A stretch of 41,274 bases of DNA from Bacillota bacterium (GCA_023451395.1 JAEXZL010000152.1:1-41274); one strand, 5' to 3'; shown: positions 15,504 to 24,255, numbered from the stretch's first letter. Program-made: numbers and translations. The notes: generated from the letters alone by a model not told the origin.

Positions 15504-17300
15504 ATGGCTACTATAGGAATTGATTTAGGTACTACCAATTCTCTTGGAGCGGTTTACCGTAACGGCGGCGTAGAACTGATTCCTAATCAGTATGGTTCAT
15601 TTCTCACTCCAAGCGTAATAAGCATAGATGAAAAAAACAATATTTTAGTAGGACAGGTAGCAAAAGAACGATTGATTTCCCATCCAGAGTTAACGGCTTC
15701 ATCCTTTAAAAAGGATATGGGAATAGACAGAAAATATCAGTTGGGGAAAAAAACATTTCTGCCAGAGGAACTGAGTAGTTTTGTGATTCGCTCTATCCTG
15801 GATGATGCAAAAGTTTACTTAAATGAGGAAATCGAAGAAGTAGTCATTTCTGTACCAGCTTATTTTCATGACAAACAGCGTGTAGCTACAAAAAAAGCAG
15901 GGATTTTAGCAGGGGTAAATGTAAAACGGATTATCAATGAACCAAGTGCTGCAGCCTTAGTCTCTTATTACGATACTAGCAGCGAGCAGGTTTTCCTGGT
16001 TTTTGATTTCGGCGGTGGAACTTTAGATATTTCCATTGTAGAATGTTTTGATACTATGGTGGAAATCTTATCAGTGTCAGGAGACAATCGTCTTGGAGGT
16101 GATAACTTCCACGAGATTATGGCAGAAGGATTTCTACGAGAACATAGGCTAACCAGAAGGGAAATCATTAAAAAGGAATATGCTATTCTTATTCGTCAGG
16201 CAGAAAATTGCAAGCGTAAACTGACCGAGGAAGGGTCAGCAAAAATGTCTGCTGTAATTGGTGGAAAAACCTATCAAAGTGAGTATACCAACAAGCGTTT
16301 AATAGAGGAAAGTGGTTCAATCCTTGCCCGAATTAAGAAAGTATTAACTCACGCACTCCGTGATGGTGATTTAACTCTTCAAGAAATTGATGCTGTTGTC
16401 ATGGTAGGGGGCTCTAGTAAGATGCCTATAATTCAATCTTTTTTGCAGCATATTTTGAAGCAAATACCAGTGGTTGAAATTACTGGCTGTGACGAAATGA
16501 TTGCACGGGGATTAGGATTGATTTGTGCTGTGAAAGAGCGGCAGGAAGAAATAAAAGATTTTGTCCTTACAGATATTTGTCCATTTACACTTGGTACAGG
16601 TACTAAAAATGAAGCAGATCCTAACAATCCATATATGCATCCCATTATACCACGTAATACAATGCTTCCTTGTTCAAGGGTAGAACGTCTTTACACAGCT
16701 GAGGATAACCAGATCAGTATGACTATTTCTATACTACAGGGAGAACAGATTTATGCAAAAGATAATCTGGAATTGGGTGAAATAACAATAATTGTTCCAG
16801 AGAGAAAGGAAGGAGAAGAATCTGCGGATGTCCGTTTTACATATGATATCAACGGAATCCTCATTGCGGATGTCACCGTGGTTTCCACAGGAGAGAAGGT
16901 ATCCAAAGTGGTTTCTCAAAATATGAGCGAAGCAGACTTGAGTCGTAAAATTCATGAATTGGAGAAATTAAAAGTACATCCAAAGGATTTCTCGGGAAAT
17001 AGACTAATTATGGAAAAACTGTATTCCTTATATGAAGAAGTGCCAACTTATCTGCGAGATCAGATTTCCAAATATATTCGATCCTTTGAACTTCTTTTGG
17101 CAAAACAAAATCCCCGATCCATTAAAAAATATCGCAGTTTTTTAGAGCAGATTATCAATCAACTAGAGATGAAGGATCCCTTTGAACAGAAAATTTTCTT
17201 CGAAGACTATGAAGAGGAAGACTGGGAGGATGAGAAAGAAAGCGAAGAAAAATTTGACTTTTTCAATAAGAAAAATGGTGGTAATGAATGGATAAATTAA
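15504..17300 (+). CDS. HscC-like Hsp70 chaperone
   Basis: A 598-residue Hsp70. ATPase motifs are in order: phosphate-1 GIDLGTTNSLG (5-15), connect-1 INEPSAAAL, phosphate-2 VFDFGGGTLD (167-174 region) and adenosine MVGGSSKMP. The substrate-binding part after DICPFTLGTGT is shorter than in DnaK and ends in an acidic tail (EDYEEEDWEDEKESEEK). It resembles the specialised HscC branch rather than housekeeping DnaK. The J-protein gene overlaps its end by 13 bases and is surely its partner. No CIRCE heat-shock operator is seen upstream. Arginine is often encoded by CGN here, while the lysine operon before it mostly uses AGA, which suggests a different origin. The substrate is unknown. Confidence 0.88.
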   Translation: MATIGIDLGTTNSLGAVYRNGGVELIPNQYGSFLTPSVISIDEKNNILVGQVAKERLISHPELTASSFKKDMGIDRKYQLGKKTFLPEELSSFVIRSILDDAKVYLNEEIEEVVISVPAYFHDKQRVATKKAGILAGVNVKRIINEPSAAALVSYYDTSSEQVFLVFDFGGGTLDISIVECFDTMVEILSVSGDNRLGGDNFHEIMAEGFLREHRLTRREIIKKEYAILIRQAENCKRKLTEEGSAKMSAVIGGKTYQSEYTNKRLIEESGSILARIKKVLTHALRDGDLTLQEIDAVVMVGGSSKMPIIQSFLQHILKQIPVVEITGCDEMIARGLGLICAVKERQEEIKDFVLTDICPFTLGTGTKNEADPNNPYMHPIIPRNTMLPCSRVERLYTAEDNQISMTISILQGEQIYAKDNLELGEITIIVPERKEGEESADVRFTYDINGILIADVTVVSTGEKVSKVVSQNMSEADLSRKIHELEKLKVHPKDFSGNRLIMEKLYSLYEEVPTYLRDQISKYIRSFELLLAKQNPRSIKKYRSFLEQIINQLEMKDPFEQKIFFEDYEEEDWEDEKESEEKFDFFNKKNGGNEWIN

Positions 17301-18334
17301 CTGCATATGAGATCTTGCGAATAATGCCAGGCTGTCCTCCAGAAAAAGTTAAAGAAGCCTATGTAATACTTTCCAAAGAATTTCATCCTGAAGAATACCC
17401 AGAGGAGTTTCAAAGAATACATGAAGCATATACGTTACTGACACGTGGGGACAAGCGCGGAAGAAGAAAGGTATCTCAATCCATTGACTTTGAGGAAACA
17501 AAGAGTAGAAAAACACAAAAGGATGTAGTTACTACCTTTGATTTTGAATCTGATAATCATGAAAATGAGCAGGAAGATAAACAGGAAGAAAAAAACTCTT
17601 ACAATTTTGAAGATGTCTTAAATAAGGCTGAGGAAAATGAAAAAGCAAAGGCTCATGAACTGACTCTTCAGGCTTTGGCTGAATTGAAGGTAATTTTGAT
17701 GCCATATTATCGTCAGAATTTCCTATTGTTCCAGAATTTCTTTAATAAAATAGAATATAAAGAAATATTTCATACCCCAGGATTTATGAAACAACTTGCA
17801 GAACTCTTGAAGAATACTAGGTTAAAAAAGATTATTTATGAAGTTATGCTCTCCTACTATGACTTTGAAAATAAGAATCCTTCGGATCTGACTGCTGAAA
17901 TTAGAGAACTCTACGACGTTCTATATGATAAATATAAAGTTAATAAGAAACCAAATATTCAAGTTATTATTTTTATTACGTTATGTGCCTTAGTAGGAAT
18001 ATATACAGGACTCCGTGCAGCAATTCAACGTGGTATTTCCTTCACTGATATATTTCAAGGATTGGTAGTACTTATTATGCTCGGAAAAGTGTATATTTGG
18101 ATTTATAAAGTTATTTATAAAAAGAATTCAAGTATTTTTGCTCAGTTTATGGTGGCACTTATAATATTTGTATCTCAACTCTTAGCAGCAATATTTGATT
18201 TCAATGTACTGATTTTTAGAAATGTCCATGCTGGCGATACCTTCGCCATGCTATTAATGATACTCAGCTTTCTATGGATGCTTCTACCTGTGGTTTCCGT
18301 ACTTATTGTAAAAAATCACAAAAAAATAACATAA
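17288..18334 (+). CDS. Membrane-anchored J-domain co-chaperone
   Basis: A 348-residue protein. Residues 1-56 form a short J-domain (YEILRIMPGCPPEKVKEAY, then IHEAYTLL) in which the usual HPD is HPE (H33-P34-E35). Residues 60-125 are a charged linker, 125-220 are helical, and four hydrophobic segments follow at about 225-242, 256-277, 283-304 and 319-342. It ends in a basic tail. The layout parallels the enterobacterial HscC partners DjlB and DjlC, which have a J-domain plus membrane anchor. The ATG follows GGTGG inside the Hsp70 gene and overlaps it by 13 bases. It would recruit the Hsp70 to the membrane; this is inference. Confidence 0.82.
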   Translation: MDKLTAYEILRIMPGCPPEKVKEAYVILSKEFHPEEYPEEFQRIHEAYTLLTRGDKRGRRKVSQSIDFEETKSRKTQKDVVTTFDFESDNHENEQEDKQEEKNSYNFEDVLNKAEENEKAKAHELTLQALAELKVILMPYYRQNFLLFQNFFNKIEYKEIFHTPGFMKQLAELLKNTRLKKIIYEVMLSYYDFENKNPSDLTAEIRELYDVLYDKYKVNKKPNIQVIIFITLCALVGIYTGLRAAIQRGISFTDIFQGLVVLIMLGKVYIWIYKVIYKKNSSIFAQFMVALIIFVSQLLAAIFDFNVLIFRNVHAGDTFAMLLMILSFLWMLLPVVSVLIVKNHKKIT

Positions 18335-18357
18335 AAGAATAATGTATAACTTATACA

Positions 18358-18404
18358 AAAAAAAAGCATCACCTCAGGATTATCCATCCTCAAGTGATGC
18401 TTTG
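18358..18404. terminator. Terminator between the J-protein and flotillin genes
   Basis: GCATCACCTCAGGA (18366-18379) opposes TCCTCAAGTGATGC (18387-18400) with an A-run before it and TTTGCTTT after it. On the minus strand the hairpin is followed by eight or more T, making it strongest for the flotillin unit. Confidence 0.8.
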
Positions 18405-18411
18405 CTTTAAC

Positions 18412-19776
18412 TTACTCTTCCTTCTTATTATTTTTAAGAATCTCTAGAAGGTCAATTCCAGTAGTAGCCTTAACAGCCTCTGGAAGCTTAGTCATGATAT
18501 CAGTCACATAGCCTGTAACCTTTGAAGCTCCTCCCCCTTGAGAGTTTCCACCATCCATAATAACGATTTTTTCTGTCTTAGATAGGGGCTCTGAAATGGA
18601 CTGAGCGATATCTGGGAGCTTTTCTATGATCATCTGAGCTACCGCAGCCTCATTATACTGTTTGAAGGCTTCTGCTTTTTTAAGCATGGCTTCTGCTTCC
18701 GCTTTACCAGTTTCTCTTATAATATCAACCTTAGCCATACCTTCAAGTCTCATAGCTTCAGCTTTTGCCTGACCTTCAAGCCTAATAGCCTCTGCCTTTG
18801 CTTGTGCCTCTTGAATAGATTCAAACTTCATAGCCTCAGATTGCTTCTTAACAGTACCTTCAAGCTCCTTTTCCTTTCTTAGAGCTTCCTGCATAGCTAA
18901 TTCTGTTTCTTTTTCCTTCTTAAGAATTTCAACCATCATAGAGGTTTCTGTAACCTCTTTTTTAACCTTGTTAGACTCTATTTCATAAGCAAGGTCAGCC
19001 ATAGCCTTGGCAGTTTCCTGCTCCTTTCTATAAGCCTGAACCTTAAGCTCCTTGTTCATTTGAGATTCAGCTACGAAGGTTTCTGCAATAAGCTTAGCAT
19101 TTTCCCCTTCTTTATAGGCTTCTGAGGTTTTGATTTTAGTTTCCTTATTAGCCTCTGCCTCTGCTATTTCTGCATCTCTCTTAACCTCAGCTATTCTTCC
19201 TTTACCTAAAGCTTGTAGGTATCCGTTATTATCAGATATATCTCTGATAGTAAAGGCCTTAATTTCAAGTCCCATTTGTCCTAAGTCTATTGCTGCAACT
19301 TCCTGAACCCTAGAAGCAAACTTTTCTCTGTCTTTATAAATTTCCTCTACAGTAAGCTTGGATACAATTTCCCTTAGCTTACCCTCAAGAACATCCTTAG
19401 AGGTATCCTTGATTATTTCAATTGTCTTCTCCTCATGTCCTGTATTAAACTGCTCCACAGCAGCCAGTACCGATTCATGATCTGATTTTACCTTTATTAC
19501 CGCAACTCCATCGGCGCTTATTCCAACACCTTGCTCAGTAAGAGCATTTCCTATCCTTATTTCTATTTTCATATTTTCTAAGGATATTTTGTCAGTTCTT
19601 TCAAGGATGGGTATTACTATACCACCACCACCAGAAATAACTCTCTTCTTTAAGCCTGTAACAACTACTGCCTTATCTTGAGACACCTTTTTCCACATGG
19701 AAAGAAGTCCTATTAAAAGTATTATGATGACCACTGCAATAATTATAGGCACTAGATTGTCAAAGTTAAGATCCAT
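18412..19776 (-). CDS. floT: Flotillin-like protein (YuaG/FloT type)
   Basis: A 454-residue flotillin. An N-terminal hydrophobic anchor (residues about 8-27, VPIIIAVVIIILLIGLLSMW) precedes an SPFH domain with KKRVISGGGGIVIPILERTD. A long Glu/Ala-rich coiled coil runs from about 190 to 380, including repeats of the type AEAIRLEGQAKAEAMRLEGM. Flotillins assemble in membrane domains and affect signalling and protein turnover. It lies just after an NfeD-family gene, the same pairing as yuaF-yuaG in Bacillus. The ribosome site is GGGGG upstream of the ATG. No adjacent signal kinase or transport gene suggests a specific client. Confidence 0.92.
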   Translation of the reverse strand: MDLNFDNLVPIIIAVVIIILLIGLLSMWKKVSQDKAVVVTGLKKRVISGGGGIVIPILERTDKISLENMKIEIRIGNALTEQGVGISADGVAVIKVKSDHESVLAAVEQFNTGHEEKTIEIIKDTSKDVLEGKLREIVSKLTVEEIYKDREKFASRVQEVAAIDLGQMGLEIKAFTIRDISDNNGYLQALGKGRIAEVKRDAEIAEAEANKETKIKTSEAYKEGENAKLIAETFVAESQMNKELKVQAYRKEQETAKAMADLAYEIESNKVKKEVTETSMMVEILKKEKETELAMQEALRKEKELEGTVKKQSEAMKFESIQEAQAKAEAIRLEGQAKAEAMRLEGMAKVDIIRETGKAEAEAMLKKAEAFKQYNEAAVAQMIIEKLPDIAQSISEPLSKTEKIVIMDGGNSQGGGASKVTGYVTDIMTKLPEAVKATTGIDLLEILKNNKKEE

Positions 19777-19817
19777 TGATTATCCCCCTTTAATAATATA
19801 TATTTAACCCTTTAGGG

Positions 19818-20330
19818 TTATTTGGGCATAACATAAAAAACACTATCCTCAATTTTTATTATCACTACAGAAGCTCCTTGTTTAATCTCATCTTCCTCGA
19901 GGTTCCTTGCCGGTGAGGTATAGGTATTTCCCTTATAGCTATAGGTTATACTTCCATAGTTGTTTTTTAATATTGTATTTATTACTGAGGCTTCTCTTCC
20001 TATGAGTTCTGACTTTATTGGAGAGCTTGTATTTTGAGCTTTATATAGGGGAATTATGATAAATCTGTTGATTAAAAGAGCTAAAATTAATGCAGAAACA
20101 GTTGAAATTAAAAGACTTAAATACCAAGGTAGGCTGTTTATTGTTATTAGGCCAATTCCACCAAAAACAGTAACAAAGGAAACAATTATTATAGGTTTTA
20201 GTGATGAAAAAAATCCATCAAAACCTCCATCGCCTCCAATATCTAATCCATCGAAAATGCCACCTAAAATGAAGGCGATAAGAGTATATACTACTCCTGC
20301 ACAAAAGAAAATATAATATAATGCCCTCAT
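19818..20330 (-). CDS. NfeD-family membrane protein (YuaF type)
   Basis: A 170-residue protein with about four hydrophobic segments in the first 95 residues. It then has a C-terminal OB-fold domain with LIGREASVINTILKNNYGSI and YKGNTYTSPARNLEE, the pattern of the short NfeD1b class without a protease domain. These proteins are translated with and bind to flotillins. I start it at ATG 20330, eight bases after AAGGAG; a GTG three codons earlier overlaps that ribosome site. It is the first gene of the NfeD-flotillin pair. Confidence 0.88.
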   Translation of the reverse strand: MRALYYIFFCAGVVYTLIAFILGGIFDGLDIGGDGGFDGFFSSLKPIIIVSFVTVFGGIGLITINSLPWYLSLLISTVSALILALLINRFIIIPLYKAQNTSSPIKSELIGREASVINTILKNNYGSITYSYKGNTYTSPARNLEEDEIKQGASVVIIKIEDSVFYVMPK

Positions 20331-20382
20331 TATCCTCACTCCTTTTATTATACTTATATTATATCATGTTATACCTTCTGAT

Positions 20383-20411
20383 ATATATATTCTATTGTAT
20401 TTATTTGTCAA
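20383..20411 (-). promoter_or_regulatory. Likely promoter of the NfeD-flotillin pair
   Basis: On the minus strand a perfect TTGACA (20411-20406), a 17-base spacer, then ATATAT (20388-20383). This is sigma-A-like; the sigma-W signature (TGAAAC ... CGTA) known for yuaF in Bacillus is not seen. Confidence 0.6.
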
Positions 20412-20520
20412 CCTTTAGCGACATTTTTCATTTTTCTTACAAATAATGTTTCACCCTTTTATTAACAAATTTAGTATTTATAAATATACTAATTATAAGA
20501 ATAATATATAAGGGACTATT

Positions 20521-21150
20521 ATGGAAATTAATAAGAGTATTGCTCCTAAAAAATTTGACTTTAGAACTGTTAAGGACATAAGTCTAAATCAGTTAGATCA
20601 GCATTATCAGCTCTATAAAAACTATGTTAATCAATTTAATGAGATTAATTCAAAATCCAGATCTGCTTCAGATTATCCTAACTCAAACACCACCTTTAGT
20701 CCTATGAGAAGCTTAAAAAAAGGAGAAACCTATGCTCTAGATGGAGTTAAGCTCCATGAGCTATATTTTGAAAACATAACAAATTCCTCCTGCTGCGCCA
20801 GTGGAGAAATCCTTGCCTTTATAAACAGAGATTTTTTAAACTACAATAACTTTATTGATTATATAAAGTCCGCCGCTCTAGCTATGAGAGGCTGGGTAGT
20901 GGTTACTATTGATCCCCTTACTGATTCCATCCAAATAATAGGACAGGATTCCCATGATGATGGAGCTATCTGGTTATCTTATCCTCTACTGGTCCTTGAT
21001 GTTTATGAACATGCCTATATGATTGACTTCGGCATTGACAGGAAGGCTTATATTAATGCTTTTATAAAAAATATAAATTGGGATGTAGTTAACAATCGTC
21101 TTAAACAGTATCTGAGAATGAAGGTTGCAGAGGCTTATAGATTTATTTAA
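20521..21150 (+). CDS. Fe/Mn superoxide dismutase-like protein with an altered metal site
   Basis: A 209-residue protein whose C-terminal half is clearly of the Fe/Mn superoxide dismutase family: GWVVVTIDPLTDSIQIIGQD, then LLVLDVYEHAYMIDFGIDRK and INWDVVNNRL. Three of the four expected ligands are present: His79 (KLHELYFENI), Asp160 and His164 (DVYEHAY). The first helix reads DQHYQLYKNYVNQ. In an ungapped alignment the first ligand (His26 of human MnSOD) becomes Gln27, with a His one residue later. A short insert (residues 40-65) replaces the usual region after that helix. It may be a divergent dismutase or a non-enzymatic relative. The ribosome site is weak (AAGGGA). Monocistronic, with a shared terminator after it. 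Confidence 0.8.
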   Translation: MEINKSIAPKKFDFRTVKDISLNQLDQHYQLYKNYVNQFNEINSKSRSASDYPNSNTTFSPMRSLKKGETYALDGVKLHELYFENITNSSCCASGEILAFINRDFLNYNNFIDYIKSAALAMRGWVVVTIDPLTDSIQIIGQDSHDDGAIWLSYPLLVLDVYEHAYMIDFGIDRKAYINAFIKNINWDVVNNRLKQYLRMKVAEAYRFI

Positions 21151-21159
21151 TATAAAAAT

Positions 21160-21212
21160 AAAAAAGAGCTGCTTTTATCCTGTTTTTAAGATAAAGGCAG
21201 CTCTATTCTTTG
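21160..21212. terminator. Two-way terminator after the SOD-like gene
   Basis: AGAGCTGCTTTTATC (21165-21179) pairs with GATAAAGGCAGCTCT (21190-21204) over 15 bp with one G-U. It is flanked by A-run on the left and TATTCTTTG on the right. It also faces the end of the small minus-strand gene at 21224. Confidence 0.88.
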
Positions 21213-21223
21213 TTATTTTAATA

Positions 21224-21367
21224 CTATCTTTTCCCCTTAGTATCATTTACTCCTGTCATTCTAGCAGAATTCCCCAAAAAATTATATCCATTATTTGCAT
21301 TATTTGAGGCCTTGCTTTCTGCTTTAAAGGATTGGTTTTTCTGCTTTATGGTATTTTTATTCATCAT
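21224..21367 (-). CDS. Small basic protein of 47 residues, unrecognised
   Basis: A short reading frame with a strong ribosome site: AAGGAGG five bases before a double ATG (21367 and 21364). The predicted protein begins MMNKNTIKQKNQSFKAESK and ends in NDTKGKR. It is rich in Lys, Asn and Ser, has no Cys and only one hydrophobic patch (YNFLGNSARM), and no membrane segment or signal peptide. It ends just before a strong terminator usable on this strand. It lies 59 bases after proC on the same strand and may be co-transcribed. The small, polar, Asn-rich make-up recalls minor spore proteins, but I do not recognise a family. Confidence 0.6.
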   Translation of the reverse strand: MMNKNTIKQKNQSFKAESKASNNANNGYNFLGNSARMTGVNDTKGKR

Positions 21368-21426
21368 AAGCCTCCTTCAAAGTGGTTAAATAAATAAAAA
21401 AGAGAAAAAGAGGAAAAGTGAATCAC

Positions 21427-22218
21427 CTACATATTTCTGGATTTTTCACTACAGGCTGTTACAGCTTTTATTACTGAATTCCTAAATCCATGCTCTTCAA
21501 GGGCAAGGACTGCTTCAATAGTAGTTCCAGAAGGGGAACAAACCATATCCTTTAGCTCCCCAGGATGAAGGCCAGTTTCCAAGACCATTTTGGCAGAGCC
21601 TAAAACGGCTTGGGATGCAAGTCTGTATGCCTTTGCTCTGGGAAGTCCTTCTTTTACGGCTGCATCTGCTAAGGCTTCAATAAAAATAAAAACGTATGCC
21701 GGTGAAGATCCACAGATACCTATGAAGGCATCCATTTGCTTTTCCTCTATGACTTCAGTTTGCCCGAAGCTTCGGAATATATCCTTTAAAATATTTAACT
21801 CCTCTTCCGTAATATTCTTATTAGGACAAAGGGCAGTAATTCCTTCTCCTACCATTGCGGGAGTATTAGGCATAGTTCTTAAAAGCTTTATGTCCTCTCC
21901 CAGTATAGCCTCTATTTGTGCTATACTCTTACCTGCTGCTATAGATACTATAAGCTTTCCCTTTAACTCCTCTTTAATCTCATAAAGTATGTTATCAAAT
22001 ACTTGAGGCTTTATGGCAAGTATTACAATATCTGCCCAATTTGCAGCCTTTCTATTATCTTCTGAAAGGGTTATTTTAAAATTATTAACAAGCTTATCTA
22101 AGGTGGATTTACTTTTAGCCGTTGCCATTATATCTTCTTTTTTTATTATGCCAGAACTTAATATTCCTCCTAAGATAGCTTGTCCCATATTACCGCAGCC
22201 TATAAATGCAAGCTTCAT
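21427..22218 (-). CDS. proC: Pyrroline-5-carboxylate reductase
   Basis: A 263-residue enzyme that reduces pyrroline-5-carboxylate to proline with NAD(P)H, the last step of proline synthesis; in Stickland fermenters it also links to ornithine and proline use. The N-terminal Rossmann motif is FIGCGNMGQAILGG (residues 4-17), followed by AIKPQVF. The C-terminal dimer and substrate region has GSSPAYVF and MVCSPSGTTIEAVLALE. I start at ATG 22218, five bases after GGAGAAGG; an in-frame ATG seven codons earlier lies upstream of that site. The length fits the family. Confidence 0.96.
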   Translation of the reverse strand: MKLAFIGCGNMGQAILGGILSSGIIKKEDIMATAKSKSTLDKLVNNFKITLSEDNRKAANWADIVILAIKPQVFDNILYEIKEELKGKLIVSIAAGKSIAQIEAILGEDIKLLRTMPNTPAMVGEGITALCPNKNITEEELNILKDIFRSFGQTEVIEEKQMDAFIGICGSSPAYVFIFIEALADAAVKEGLPRAKAYRLASQAVLGSAKMVLETGLHPGELKDMVCSPSGTTIEAVLALEEHGFRNSVIKAVTACSEKSRNM

Positions 22219-22410
22219 TTTACCTTCTCCTCTCTTCATGATCTTACTGTTCTATGAACCTATTATTCTCATGAAAGTTCTAATATCTATATTATATATA
22301 AATTTTTCTTTTATTGATACTAATTATATAGCTAGCCACTAAGAGCATAGCATATGAAGTCCTTAAAAAGCTAAGACTATTTATGAAGATATAAGAAAGG
22401 AGTGTGCTCT

Positions 22411-22803
22411 ATGAGAAGCTTGGTACCTTTCAATGTATCTCCCAAAACTATCATAAACAGCGAGGAGTTTTTTGAGGATTTTTTTCATTGCTTTTTGATA
22501 GAAAAGAGCTTTAGCTTTAATTTTAGCCCTCAAGACTTTAAGGTAGATCTCTTAGAAGATGAGTATAGCTACTTTATAGAAGCTGAGCTTCCTGGAGTTT
22601 ATCCAAAGGACTTGGAGGTTAGTTATATTAATAGCTTTTTATTAATATCAGCATTTAAAAAAGGCTCTGAAAAAAATTATATTCAAAAAGAAATTGAACA
22701 AGGAAGCTTTAGAAGAATGTTTTATGTAGAAAACATTAATGAAAATTCCATAAAAATAAGCTATTCTCTCGGTGTTTTATCCATTATGCTGCCAAAATCA
22801 TAA
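22411..22803 (+). CDS. Small heat-shock protein, Hsp20/alpha-crystallin family
   Basis: A 130-residue protein with an alpha-crystallin domain from about residue 40: FKVDLLEDEYSYFIEAELPG, then EVSYINSFLLISAFKK, GSFRRMFYVE and the closing GVLSIMLPKS. The chain ends right there, so the usual C-terminal IxI extension that joins subunits is missing. ATP-independent holdase activity is expected. ATG 22411 is eight bases after AAGGAG; a GTG at 22402 overlaps that site. Monocistronic, convergent with dnaB across a shared terminator. No CIRCE-type operator is visible. Confidence 0.88.
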   Translation: MRSLVPFNVSPKTIINSEEFFEDFFHCFLIEKSFSFNFSPQDFKVDLLEDEYSYFIEAELPGVYPKDLEVSYINSFLLISAFKKGSEKNYIQKEIEQGSFRRMFYVENINENSIKISYSLGVLSIMLPKS

Positions 22804-22820
22804 CCACCATACTTGTTACT

Positions 22821-22898
22821 GAAAAAGGTATACAAGCAGGTAAGTTTTGCTTAATTTAACATTAGGCACTTCTTATCTCTTTGTATACCTTATTTTAT
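22821..22898. terminator. Long two-way terminator between hsp20 and dnaB
   Basis: AAGGTATACAA (22825-22835) pairs with TTGTATACCTT (22881-22891). Inside, AGGTAAG can pair with CTTATCT. It is flanked by an A-run on the left and TATTTTAT on the right. Confidence 0.75.
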
Positions 22899-22920
22899 CC
22901 TGATTTTATTTTTTTATGAA

Positions 22921-24255
22921 TTAAATATCTCTGTGTACCACATCTAAGTTACCAAATTTACTGAACTGTCCAAGCCATGCAAGCTTAACAGTTCCTACAG
23001 GACCGTTTCTCTGCTTTGCTACAATACACTCAGCAACATTTTTTTCTTCTGTTTCCTTATTATAATATTCATCTCTATACAGGAACATAACAAGGTCCGC
23101 ATCCTGCTCTATAGAGCCTGATTCTCTAAGGTCTGATAGCATAGGTCTATGATCTGCTCTCTGCTCTGGGGCACGAGAAAGCTGTGAAAGTGCTATAACG
23201 GGACACTGCATTTCCTTAGCTAGTGCCTTTATGGATCTTGAGATTTCAGAAACCTCCTGCTGTCTGCTCTCACCACTTCCAGACATAAGCTGGAGATAGT
23301 CGATAAGAATAAGGTCTATACCATGCTCCATCTTAATTCTTCTGCATTTAGAACGCATTTCCATTACAGATACACCAGCAGTATCATCAATAAATATTTC
23401 AGCAGCTGCCAAGGGCCCTGATGCCTTTGCAATGTTTTCCCAATCCCTATCTTCAAGATTACCTGTTCTTAGCTTAAGCATATCTACATTTGCTTGGGAA
23501 CATAATAGCTTATAGGCAAGCTGCTCCTTAGACATTTCCAAAGAAAATATTACAACCTTTTTTCCTTCTCTTAAGGCAGCATACTCTGCAATATTTAATG
23601 CAAAGGTGGTTTTACCCATGGATGGTCTTGCAGCTATAAGAACCATATCTCCCTTTTGAAAACCCGAAGTCTTGGCATCTAATTCCTTAAATCCAGAACC
23701 AACACCTGTTATTTCGCCCTTATTATTAAAAAGCCTCTCTATTTCTAAGAATCCTCTTTCAAGCACTGCACTTAAATGCTCAAAATCACTGGAATTTCTC
23801 TTTTCTGCTATTTCAAATATTCTTTTTTCAGCGCTATCTACTACCTTTTCTACATCATCCTGATTCTCATAGCTGTCCTCTATAATTTCATTAGAGGCTT
23901 TAATTAACTTTCTAAGCATTGATTTTTGAGCCACTATATCTATGTAAGATTTAAGATTTGCTGTAGAAGGTACAGAAGTACTTATATCTGTTATATAGGT
24001 TATACCGCCTGAAGCTTCAAGCTTATTTATAACTCTTAAATGCTCTATAAGAGTTATCATATCTACAGGTATGTCCTTTTGAGACATTTCCAGTATTGTA
24101 GAAAATATTACCTTGTGAGAATCTCTGTAAAAATCATCTGCTGATAAGGCCTCTGCTGATCTTGCTATTGCTGCTCTATCAATAATCATAGAGCCCAGTA
24201 CAGATTGCTCCGCCTCAATATTTTGCGGCAGACTTCTCATAACAGGCATATCCAT
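22921..24255 (-). CDS. dnaB: Replicative DNA helicase
   Basis: The 444-residue hexameric helicase that unwinds DNA at the fork and binds primase. An N-terminal domain (LPQNIEAEQSVLGSMI) and linker precede the RecA-like domain, with Walker A ARPSMGKTTFALN, Walker B LILIDYLQLM, and QQEVSEISRSIKALAKEM. No intein interrupts it. I start at ATG 24255, five bases after AGAGGTG; the GTG three codons upstream is part of that site. It has its own promoter at 24299-24327. Confidence 0.98.
   Translation of the reverse strand: MDMPVMRSLPQNIEAEQSVLGSMIIDRAAIARSAEALSADDFYRDSHKVIFSTILEMSQKDIPVDMITLIEHLRVINKLEASGGITYITDISTSVPSTANLKSYIDIVAQKSMLRKLIKASNEIIEDSYENQDDVEKVVDSAEKRIFEIAEKRNSSDFEHLSAVLERGFLEIERLFNNKGEITGVGSGFKELDAKTSGFQKGDMVLIAARPSMGKTTFALNIAEYAALREGKKVVIFSLEMSKEQLAYKLLCSQANVDMLKLRTGNLEDRDWENIAKASGPLAAAEIFIDDTAGVSVMEMRSKCRRIKMEHGIDLILIDYLQLMSGSGESRQQEVSEISRSIKALAKEMQCPVIALSQLSRAPEQRADHRPMLSDLRESGSIEQDADLVMFLYRDEYYNKETEEKNVAECIVAKQRNGPVGTVKLAWLGQFSKFGNLDVVHRDI

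Noticed and set aside
21125..21307. Plus-strand open frame after the SOD-like gene
   Set aside because: It starts inside the SOD-like gene and runs through a strong terminator; the minus-strand 47-residue frame here has a far better ribosome site.
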